Part shown: positions 36,201-48,200 of the stretch, in pieces
How the letters are laid out: every line of letters begins with the position of its first letter
Position numbering within the stretch: position 1 is the first letter of the stretch
NCBI GenBank assembly: GCA_964036195.1
Contig: OZ038452.1
Span: 31,073,785-31,137,784 of the forward strand
Length of the DNA stretch: 64,000 nt
DNA from: Sphaerolaimus hirsutus
Lineage: Eukaryota > Nematoda > Chromadorea > Monhysterida > Sphaerolaimidae
Direction of reading: 5' to 3'
Program-made: the position numbers and the translations under genes
The notes under the pieces: model-generated
Told to the model about the DNA's origin: nothing
Seen by the model: the letters and a program-made list of their open reading frames with translations, nothing else
Databases searched by the model: none

Positions 36201-39200
36201 GTAATTGAGAGGGATGTTACAAGTGAACGGACCTTCTTTGTTTTTTTTTGGTTTTTTGTGAAGGTTTATTTTGGATGGAAGGAAAACGAGTTTAAATAAA
36301 GAAAGTAGTAGATATTTAATTGAGACTACCTATGAGAGATTTAAATTAGATAATTTACGGGTGAAGGGATAAATGCACATTTTGGATTTAAAATTACAGC
36401 TGCGAAACCTTCGCGTTGATCTACCAAACTCATTGACAAAAAGAAAAAACAATTTTGTAAAACCTTCCGCGATAATAGTGGATTTTGATTTAGAGCGTTT
36501 CTTTGCATAGATAATTGCGCCTTATCAAGTTGGAACTAGGCAATTGTCTTCTTAACAAGACAAAGTACACAAATAAATGCACAAATAAAATATCCGCACA
36601 ATCAGCATTCACACAGCACGAATAATCTTGAATAAATGCAAATACACTTCACAAGCCAATTTCACAAGTCATCAGTAAACCACACACGGAAAATTCCACA
36701 CAACTTTGCGAGCTTCAAACAAAGAAGTAGCTCTGTAAAGGCGCCATTTTATGTGGCACTACAATTTTGACTACTGGCGCTGGCGCCAAAATTTGTGGCG
36801 CTAACTCCAACCCACGCAGAAGCCAATAAATCCCATCACGTAGTATATACCTAAACTACAAACATTCCATTTCACATGCATGGCTCATCTGAAACTCGAA
36901 AGTTGAGCACATGCACATGCGTGGAGGGATGTGAGTCACTTTACGACTAAAATGCACTATCAGGTGGGAAATTCAAGTGCGACGTAAGGCGCCCTAGGCG
37001 CCAGTGGAGACGTTAAATTGTGCGCCTTATGTTTGTTAAATTGGGTCCACAAACATTACCTAGTTGACATTAAAATTCGTGTCAACTGAATTTAACTATA
37101 TTTTTGTTAATTATGAGATTTCAACTGTCCACATGGCACATTTTCATAGTTTTAGTTAGGCGTGATGCAAAGTTTGAAATACGTGATGTATTTTTTTGTT
37201 AAATATTTAGTTGACACGAATTTTCGATGTCAACTAGTGTGTAGGCCCAATACGCATGATTTCAGAACTGGATAGCGTGTGGGGTTCAAACGGGATTGAC
37301 TTTTCGGGATCGGGATTGTTTTTTTGAGATTTCGGGATCGGGATCGGGATTGGCCGGGATTGGGGTCACGGGATCGGGATCGGGATTGGCATTTTTTCGG
37401 GATCGGGATTGGGGTCTTGGGATACAGATTTTGGCCAATGTTCTGGCATCCACAGTTGTTCATAAAGGTCTAAAAACACTGTTGGATGCCAGAAAAGTGG
37501 CATAAAATGAACGCTGGGGGTTTGCGTTCACATTTTTGCATGCAAAAACGTCGTTTTTTCACGTTTGATAATTACCACTAATTTTTCCGGGATCGGGATT
37601 TGAAAAGTTTCGGGATCGGGATCGGGACTGCTAAATCCCGGAATTTCACGGGATCCGGGATCGGGATCGGGATCCAGTTTGAACCCTAATAGCGTGTGGG
37701 ACACCTTATATAGCTAATTGAATTTTACCCCTGCGCTTAGAAACTTCGCATTCGAGAAGCTGCCCACTTCAAAGTAAAATGGCTTCTGGCTTGTGTTCAT
37801 GAAATTCAAGTGAAATTCAAGCCGACAGAATATTTTATTTGAGGAAAGTTTTGCCAGGGGGTGTAAATACTTTTGCATGTGGAAAAGGGGCTTTGCAAAG
37901 TCACAACGCAAAGGGGAGCATTGGTGTATTCTGCTTTAACGGCGGTCAGAAAACTACCTATACCTCTTTTTTCGGAAAAACTTCACCACACTATATGGTT
38001 TTGCATAGGCAATATTGCACCCTCAAATGCACGATATGAATACTTTCCGTTTTACGTATCATAGTCTGACTATATAAAGTTGCAAAATCGCTTTCAAAAA
38101 TATTTATAATGCACCAGAATAATGTAAAAAGCAGTGATAAAGTTCCATTAAACCTAAATATTGCACTTTAAATATAAACACAAATGCCATGAATGGAAAA
38201 GGCACAAATTAAGCACATTAAGCACAAAGGATTCGCGTATATTATTATATGACTTTATTTATTATTCCTACCGCTTACAATGTGATTTATCAAAAGGCAC
38301 CGCTGCAAGGCACAAAGCATGAATTTCTAATCAAACATTGCAGTTTGATAAATTGGGCGATTGCTGCATAAAGGCTGGCAGAGTGCCAACGAACAATTAT
38401 ATACTGTGTGCTCGAATAAATCCCCCGGGTAAATTTTTCCTATACATAAGAGGAGTGCCGCCTTGAATAATTCCCCAATGTAAAATTTGGGGAACTCCAG
38501 TCACCAACATTTTGAATTGAAACAAATAATTATGAACGCAATTTTACATATTCCCATCGAAAGATTTCTCAAACACAATGAATACAAATATACACTCCAT
38601 TTATTTAGGGCAAAATTCACGAAACTACAAGAAAATTATAGTATTTTTGCCACAAGAATCAGTAAGAAAATTGTCAAAGCCCATGCACTATAAGTGGTCG
38701 AGCTAAAAAGCATTTACACACAATGTGTGGGTACGTAAAATGCATACCGTATTTCTTCTGATAAAAGAGTGCCGTCCTATTTTGCGTAACTTTTCACCTG
38801 CCGTTCTATTGGAGGCTACCGTTATATATTTTCACACATTTTTCATTAAATTATTCATGAAACTTGAGCAATTTTTTTCAATGAAAAATAGTAATATCAG
38901 ATCATATCATAACGTTGTTATACTCGGCGGACCGCAAACTATGCGCCCAAAATTACTTATGTCTTGGTCGATAACGCGTAAGCAGGATACTTAGGTGTCC
39001 ACTTCCACAAAACAAAAATATTTTCAAAAGAAAAAGGCGGAGTCGAGTTCAAGCGACGAATGTTTCTTCCTGAAAAGTTTTTTTTCTTTTTTGCAGGAAT
39101 AATTTTTCGTTTTTTAAACGATGACGTCATGATGGAGTGTTTCCCTCAGAAAATTGCATAGCATGCGGTCCGCCGAGTATATTTAATACAACTTTTGAAT

Positions 39201-42200
39201 GACTTGAAACTTCTCGCCATCCATATTTTTTTGTTTTTGCGTTTTGGAACTCTTCCAACGTAATTTGTACCTGCCGTTGTACTGGCGGTAGCCGTTATAT
39301 GAGGAGAAATACGGTATGTAAATACATATCTATGTATTTAAACGTATACCGTCCTGCTAAAACAGGAAACATTTTTAGTCTCTTAAACCCATTCATGTCA
39401 ATAAGATGTATGGAAAGTGGCAACTATTTAAGTACTCAAATTTACTTCAAGCAAATGACAAAAGAAGTGTCAAATACCTAGTCCAATTTTCATGCATCGA
39501 AATAATGAAAGCCATTTTGAAAGCAATTCAAGTAAACATGAAAATTTAGCTCTAAACGCAAAAATAGACTGCATGAATCATTCAAAGATCCATGCGCTTG
39601 CTCATGCATGAATTGTATGAAAGACCTCAAGAGACCATACAATAGAATAAAGTGACGAGAGATTTTTGCCACAAATCCTATATTTACAACACAAACTACA
39701 TTGTCACCACAAAATCTCATCTTGGATAAATAAATATACACTTACATAAGATATTTCTAATGCATGCATTAGCCCAGATTTTGACAAGGTAATCCATGCA
39801 AATGTGCACATGCATAATGTCAGAGTGTGCCGAATACGTCCGGAAATGCACTGTGAAATGTGATCCATGCTACTCAACCATACCAAATGTTAGCATGGAA
39901 TATACATGCATGGAATATACATACGTACATACATGCGTACATACATGCATACATATCTGAAAGCACCAAAGCCACCCATGATAACACTATAAAGGGGGTT
40001 GTGATGAAATTTTGAAAATTTGGTGTTGAAGCTTGACGCCTAGTTTTTCTAAAATAAATATTGGATAATATAAAAGTGACTATTTCTTGAAGAGCAATGT
40101 GTTTACAAGAATAAATATTTAGGTACTGTAAATCCTGGAATAGTCATCAGAACAATTACTAAAGGGAACCATTTATATCAAAACATAAAATAAAAATTTG
40201 CAAAATTTTAACGCCCAAAACTCGGGGTACAGTAGAAATAACAAAATAAACTCCCCAGCTTTACATGTCTACAGAATGAATGTTTGACTCATGAGCTTTA
40301 TCTACAACAGTTTTCCAGGGTGGTTCATTTACACTTTCCGTTTCAACAAAAAGTAACTTAAGACCCTCAAAACAGATGTATTTTCCAAACTTACCAAATT
40401 ATTATACAAAAACCACGCCAAAAATCCATAAACGAAAAATGAAACACCGTGCACAGAAATGATAATTTCTCCAGCGATAAGCCCAGTGAAAGCATTTCGC
40501 ATTTCAAAGCTCACGGCTCAATTGAAGCGAATTCAGATAACATGTCAGGCATGAATTATGGCGGGACGGATCCAAAATTGCGATTTATGTGGATAAATAG
40601 TGAACAGTTGGACATTTTCGGGTGACCTTACATTTACAGCTAACAGGGTGGTTCACTTCAATTTAAAAGAAATTTAAATTTTATGTTGAAATTGATGCAA
40701 TGTTAATATTTTGTCACGCTTTTCTCCGTACCAGATATAGTAAATACCAGCAAAACTAGATGGACAGGTGACAAAAAGATGATAAGTGACAAGTATTTCA
40801 GAACTTTACTTGTCATTCAGAAGGTTTACTTATCATTTATACTTCAAGCTGAAGCAAAATCAGATGATCAGCAGAAATTCACATTTACCAAAACACCTTA
40901 ATTTTCCGCCAATCACATTTCACGCGCATCACAGATTGGCGATAAACTTATCAAGCATTCGAATCTAAAATCGAAATGGCCCATGAAACAGATAGTGACA
41001 TCATCCCGACATGAACACGAAAATGCACATAAAACGGGAAGATAAACTAGATTTGGAACATTGATAAATTGTATATGGATGCAATGCACCGGGGCAATAA
41101 ATAAACAGAAAATGCATGAGATATATCATTTTCAAAGGGAAATACCGCCATTTTGGAGTGATTTTGACCGCATTTTACAACATTTTTGTTGTTTCAAGGT
41201 CGTTTTTTTATTATTTGGACAGTGACATACCGCAAATGGAAATGAATTTTTGGAGGCTGGAAAATGGGAATATGATATTCAAAGAATGTCAAATTGAATA
41301 CATGGCAAAGTGTGTGAAATTTGTGTGTAATAATTGCGAATGTAACAAAAAATCTTGTGGACAGTTTCTGGAATTTTTTTCCACCTTGTCATACAATGAA
41401 ATAAATAATTGCCAATCACAAAAAAATATCACAACAGATTGAAACACAGAAAAAAACACTACAAAAACACCACAAAAACACACCAACAATAAATGAAAAA
41501 AGAAACAAACTCTGTGCTCTCATAATCAGAAGTCCTGTCTGCCAGAAAACTCGCTCGAAAGCTCTCGCAACTTTCCGCGGAACTGGTGCTGGTTGCGCTC
41601 TGGTCTAATTGGCACCCATCCAAATGGGGACATAACTCCGCCGGGGCGTCGGCCAGCTCCGACAGCTTGGCGATGGCGAGCGGCCCGGCCAACATGTTGG
41701 GCAGCATCGAGTTCGATTGAGACTTTGATCGATTCTGTTTGTATTTCTGTTGTCGCCTTCGCACCTTGCAATAGTTTAGCAATTCGCAGGGGTGCATTTT
41801 TTCCCGTCTAGATTTCGGACACCTAAATGGAACTTAAATGACTAAAATTGATGGAAAACGGTGGATTTTTTTATAACTGAAAAGCGCCGGCTGAGTTTAA
41901 AAGTACACCTGGGACGGGAAAACGTAAATTACACTGGGTACTTTAATTGGGCATACATAAATACGACACTGCACTGCACAAATACACTTATACAGGCACA
42001 TGGCAAGGGTCAAAAACACGTAAAAAGCCGGAAATAGGTCATTTCCAAAACACGGATTATTGACCCGACTCGCACCGACTAATAAAGTCGATTTTGTGCC
42101 GCTTCTGTTTCAATGCCCCCCCCCCCCACGGCGAGCCGGAAAAACGGAAAAATTATGGCGGCATCCTTCAAAGGATTTTGTGCGGACATTATTGCATAAG

Positions 42201-45200
42201 GAGCGCACTTTTGGAGCGTTCCGCGCCGCGTGAATATTGCATTTATTTCGGATCTTTTTTATGGACGTGCTATATATTCACCTTGTTGTTTTTTTAATGT
42301 GTGCACTGGTTTCGGACAAGATTACGACAATGGTACGACAAAGCACGATGCTCTAAAACAACAAAAAAAAACACATAATATAATTTGGTCAAGGCTGGGT
42401 CCGAAAATGTCCCTTTAAAAAGGATTTTGTGGGCCGCTTAAAATACTGGGTAATTTATCATTGGGTGGAAACAGTGGTAAGTAATTCAAGTGATAAGTAA
42501 ACTTATAGTGACAAGTATTTTAAGCAAAAATAATTTACGTGACACTTATCAGGTAATAAGGTTACCACTTTTCACTTGTCAACATACCCGTTCCGATATT
42601 AAATTAAACCAAAAACAAATGAAACATTATTATAAAAAATTGCACTAGTACTTACTAGAAGTTTTTACTTAATCTACAATACCATGTAGCAATCAAAAAT
42701 TAAACTAAAAAGTAAAATAAAAAACATTCAAAAAATAACTATTACACAAAAGAGATCGAAAAATGCTTGCTGAAAATTTGTTTCCAACCACAGAAAAACC
42801 ACATGGCGCCCAGAAATGAGAAAAATAATAAAAATGATTTCCTTTGATCAGACCGCCCCACCGCGGGCGCAATTCTAAATCTATTTTCTAGCACCATTCA
42901 AAAAGAGATTAGCAAAAGTGACAAAAAGTTATAACCCCCGAGCAAAATTATGGCGCATCTATTCATAGATTTACGTATTTCACTTTGAATGGCGTACGGT
43001 GCGCATAAAGGAGAAAAGTCCATTTTGAATGACAATAAAAAATGAAAATCGACTGAACACAATGAGCATAAAAACGTGCCCCCGGCTAATTTTTACGACC
43101 AGATTTGTTAAATGCGCCATTTTAGGAGCACTTTTGTCCTGCCGCAATAAAGACACTAATCTAGTGCATTTTCGTCATTTCTTCTCTGTATTTTACGTAA
43201 CATCCAGCCAATATGGCGCCATTTTTGACAGATTATAACAGTGATTAGGATAATCAACACAGTGTGATAATGGCAATAAATTGTGAAACACTACTGTATA
43301 TTTACATGCTGAGAAATATTATGAAACCTCTCTGCGTGAGTTAGGATTTAACCACTCCCTAAATCTCGAATAAACCTAGTATTAAAAAAGTTAATAAAAA
43401 ATCCTTTGAAAAAAGCCGACATTTTACTGTTGCGGGTAACGTCAATTATATTGAACTAAATAAATGATTTTATATTGAATAAAAGGTTTTTGTATGATAG
43501 GAAATGTAATGGTAAAATGTGATTCAAGATGTGATCAATAAAATAATATATGAAATGTAAATATAAAATAATCGCATGAGGACAACAAAGTAAACTTTGT
43601 GGTGCATCACTATATTGGCCCCACGCACACCATTATTCCGTTGAAATTTCGGAAACTGATAAATCAGCTTTACACTTCGCATTTGAGTTCACCGGAATGA
43701 GAAAGTCGCAAACGACTGTTGGCGGAGATCGAAAATGATCCATTGGCCCTACACACACTAGTTTTCCCCGTGACCGATGTGAAAACTGAAATGGCCACAT
43801 GACCACATCCAGCCTACTCTTTTTGTATGCTTTATGTGTTGGAGTTTTCAAATTTTCAAAAGTTTAACTTTCATTATTTAAATTCAGATTTAAATTTAAT
43901 CAAATAATTCAACCATGTTCATTAATTTGCACTTTAAAAAATTTCAGTTTTCACACGAAGTCACGGTGAAAACTCAAACTCAAGTGTGTAGGCACATTCT
44001 GGTAAAGTCAAATGTGTTAAAAGCCGATTTATCAGTTTCCCAAATTTCCACTGCACAAAGTGTGCGTGGGGCGAACTCCCCAAAATAACCCATTCAAGCG
44101 CAAACGTTATCTGATCAAAAAGAAAACTTGTGAAACGACCAGCATTTAAACTTTGCCTAATTGCAGGCAATCAAACAGATTTACGATTTTTTTTATTATG
44201 GATCATCATTTTGACATCTATCCAACAAAATCATTAGGAAAGCGGGATTTATGGCGGCAGATTTTTCAAAGCACAACAGATTTTCTGCAGGAATAATTTT
44301 TCACAGGTGCATCCGGAGTCAAAAGCGAATATCAAGTGTCAAGTGAAAAGTGTTGTGACGTGTGTTTTCAATGTCAATTTCACTTGGCACATGGAACTTT
44401 ATCTGCTGATTAATATTTACTTGTCATTGGATGGAATTGGCACCGGTTCGCAAGTAAATTCGACTGATCTCTAGTCCAAATAAGATATAAATTCCATACA
44501 TATATATAGATTCCATACATTTTCCAGCAATATTTAAACAGATAAAAATAGTGCCAACTGACAACCTACGCTTGCAAAATGAACCATTTGTGAAACGATT
44601 TCGTTTAAAAATGTGCTAATCGTGAAAGCTATACAGAGAGCATTACCGTATTTTGATGAATAATGCCACCTGAGAAAGTGCGCAACAAATTACGGGGCAG
44701 GCCTGATACGCACATCTGCCCGTTACGCACATTTGCCCGTTTTTTTCACTTGACACTTTTTCAAGTGATTTTCAGATATGAGTAAAGTGAAAAAAAGTTG
44801 CGCAGTGACATTAGTGAACTTTTTTCACTTCACTCATATCTGAAAATCACTTGAAAATGTGTCAAGTGAAAAAAACGGTGAAAAATAGAACGGGCAGATG
44901 TGCGTATCAGTGCACCCCCACAAATTACCCCACAGTGAAAGCAATCTAATGTGTCAATAAAAAAAAATGCGTGGTGCCTTATTCAGATGGGATATGGTAG
45001 ATTTAATGGAAAATTGTGCAGTCAAACTGTACATGAAAACATGGAAACGAAAACCGAAAGTCAACAGATGGCTGGCCGCAAACGTTGCATGCATAATTCG
45101 AAAATTGTCCCACCACAACTGGACATAGAAATGTGCGTGTATTTGGCTTTTCGGGAGCCGCCTGTCAACAATTTTCGGTCGATACAAGCGACATAAAATG

Positions 45201-48200
45201 GGCCTAAATGTTGGGGCTTATCAAATGAACCAATTAGCGCCCAGTGAATAGTGATGGAAAAGCGCCAGGAAAAATGGCGTCATTTGAATTTTTTTGTACA
45301 AATTTTTTTAATGGTAATTGACGCCATAGCGTAAAAATTTGTTTCCGTAAGATAGCGACAAATTTTTTACACTGTTTTTCGATGGCACCGCGCCTGTACC
45401 AGTGTCCATCTAAACCCATTGTCCATCTAGGCCAGCTGCCCATCTGGGGGGGGGCCGTACAGGGTTCTCCTAGGGGGGGGGGCTGCCCCCCCCCAAATCG
45501 GCCAGCTATATATCTATCCCGGAGGCCGCTCAGCTATCTATCTATCTATCCCGAGGGAAATTTTTGGCTACTACCCCCAAAGACCCCCCCCCCCAAATCA
45601 GCTAGCTATATATCTACCCCGGAGGCCGCTCAGCTATCTATCTATCCTGAGGCGAAATTTTTGGCTACTACCCAGAACCCCCCCCCCCCCAAATCGCTCA
45701 GCTATCTATCTATCTGGAGTGGTTTTTTAGAAATATTGCCCCAATTTGCGCTCAAAATCACTAATTTTCGCACCTTTTTATAGTTTTTCACCTTCAAAAT
45801 CGTGCTTTCTGGCTTTATACATGGTTATATAGCTATATTTAGCCATTTTATACCCACTTTTGGCTACTTTTAACTGATTATTTCCGATTTTTTCCCCTTT
45901 CTGCCTTTTTAACCTTGAAAAAGCCTATATATTGTGCCCCTAGCCCCCCCAGAAAATTTTTCAGCTAACTATCCCTCCGGAGGAGCGATTTGCTATCTAT
46001 CCAGCCCCCGCGAGGGCCAAAATCCTGGAGACCCCTGGGACCGTAGATGGGCGACGGTAGGGGATAAGGCTTAGCCATCGATCGCTGAGCGAGTGCATGG
46101 GGCAGCTGAGCTGAGCAGGGGGCGTATCAACGCGGTGGTTGAACACTGTCCTGTCGGGCATCCATTGTTGTAGCCCTTATGTTTTATCCACCATGCAAGA
46201 AAAATATGTTGTCCAAATGATGCTCCCTAACCCCCCCCCCTGCCCAGCTATGCACTGGCTCAGCGATTGATCACTTAGGCTAATCCCCTGCCATTGCCTA
46301 TCTACGCCCCCCCTGGATGGGCAACTGGCCTAGATGGACAATGGGTTTGGATGGACAATAAGCCTACGTATGTAAAATGGCGCCTGCACCATGGCGCCAT
46401 CCTTTCCATCACTTCACGGAAGCAAGAAAACGCATGTGCTGTTGCCACGTGCGTAAATTCCAAATTGTTTGTCGAATCGTCTTTCAAATTCATCAATGAA
46501 ATGGATTCTTTTCAGCCAAGAAGGAGTTGAAAAAATGAAAATGCAATGCCGCATGGGTTTAGTAGGGGGGGGGGAGGGGTTACCAACTATTATTTTTGCG
46601 TTTTTTTCCCTTTTCTTCGCTCTATACCTTTATCATGTCCATCATTCCGAAGGGGGGAGTATTTCGAGGGGGGGTTATTATTTCCCCATCGCATTTTGTG
46701 GGGGGTTAATTCGAGTGGGGTGAATTCAATTGGCGCTAATTCGAGGTGAGCGATTTACTATCTATATGGAGCCCCGTGGGGGTCCAAATCTACAAAACCC
46801 TTGTATAGCAGATAGATAGTAATTTGGTTGATCAGAAATTTTTTTTTGATTCAAGGACTACAAAAAAATCGACACCTTCTTATTCACACACATTCACAGT
46901 TTCTAATCATTTCTCACACTGAAAGCACATTTTCGGACATTCTCAATTCGGACATTCATCGATCATCGTTTCCCGCAATGCACATTATCAACAATTCAAC
47001 AGAAAATAAACACATTTATTCATTCAAATTCAAATGAATTTCGTTCGAAATTCAAAATTCCAGGGAAAAACGCATGCAAGCTCACATGAAGTTTTTCTTA
47101 CGCGATAAATTGGCACTCTTCCAACCATTAGTGCGAACACGCGCTCCAAAATCGCGCGTCGTTGCCAAATTTCCCAGATTATCGTAATTGGCACACTTCC
47201 AATAATTAGTTGAATTCGTATGTTTATTAGATTCCGTCGAAATGCACACGCTTCGGCTCATGGAAAATTTGGGCATAGCGATAAATTTTAAATTGTGGGA
47301 ATGCCGGACTTGATTATTTAGATAGTTCCATTCACACTTTGAATAAATCGCTCTAGGCTAAAGCACTTTCAGAAATGGCGTTCATTAGACGTCCATACAC
47401 TACAATTAAGTGCTCTGAGATTTGTAAAGGGAATGCTCAAATTACTATTTAGCATTCAGGTAAAATTGTATTGAAATTGTACGCGTACTTTTGTCTTGTT
47501 ACGAATGCAGTTTCAAGCTTGAAATCTTGTAGTACTCATGGGATTTACAAGCGCGTACAAGGTGGCCCAAACCGATGAACAAAAAGTTTTATATAGATAA
47601 AACATTAGCAGTACTATTTTTATAACTTTTTTTTGTTTGACCACTTTTAGGCTATTTTCGGCCGAGACAAACACAAATATTTTCATAGTCAAAAACAACA
47701 GAAAATTAAAAAGAAACAATATTCTAATAACTATAAAAAAATCTTTCTGTTAAAAAATAGTGTTTGTCAAAAAAAAGTGTTTGTTACTATGCATTTGTGT
47801 TTGACTAAGATACCACTCAAAAATGACATGTCGAGTTACAGAACAAACAAAAACAAGTTGAAAATGAACCACCTCTGTTCAAAACAGACATAAATACACG
47901 CAAATCTTGTCACTATACAAACTCAGTCAAGTGTGCTGAACTTTTGCACAAGTATTAAGAACTTGCAATTAGCATAAACATAAATATAGGAATGACAAAT
48001 GTTGGATAAACTATAGCGCTTACATTGAACATAATGTATATTTGCCAAGACTTTCGAGTGGCTTATGTTGGAGGGTGCATTTTTGCTGCAACACAAACAC
48101 GTGTTATTTTAGTTCAATTCAGAAAGAAATGTTTCACTTATTTTGAAATCCTACTTCCAGTCAGGCAAAAAATGTGCCATGTGTGAATAAATAATCAACT

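Larger units (their letters stand above)
26795..36870. repeat. Duplicated segment, right copy (pairs with 1-9890)
   Basis: Embedded in the full NAV gene, with exon 28 to its left and exon 13 to its right. Carries five insertions that the left copy lacks. Confidence 0.95.
36192..41510. other. Intron between NAV exons 13 and 14
   Basis: Three MITEs (37043-37248, 37280-37688, 38745-39316) and an ATACATGCATACAT-rich patch near 39900-39950. The end of similarity to the left copy falls near 36870. No further exon recognised. Confidence 0.65.

Noticed and set aside
41116..41442. Plus-strand open frame of 108 codons
   Set aside because: AT-rich, no recognised motif, no splice context and no repeat in the other copy; consistent with chance in a long intron.
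45520..45720. Spaced TATCTATCTATC blocks suggesting a CRISPR-like array
   Set aside because: Imperfect microsatellite-like units within a hAT-like MITE; spacing and repeats are irregular and the genome is eukaryotic.
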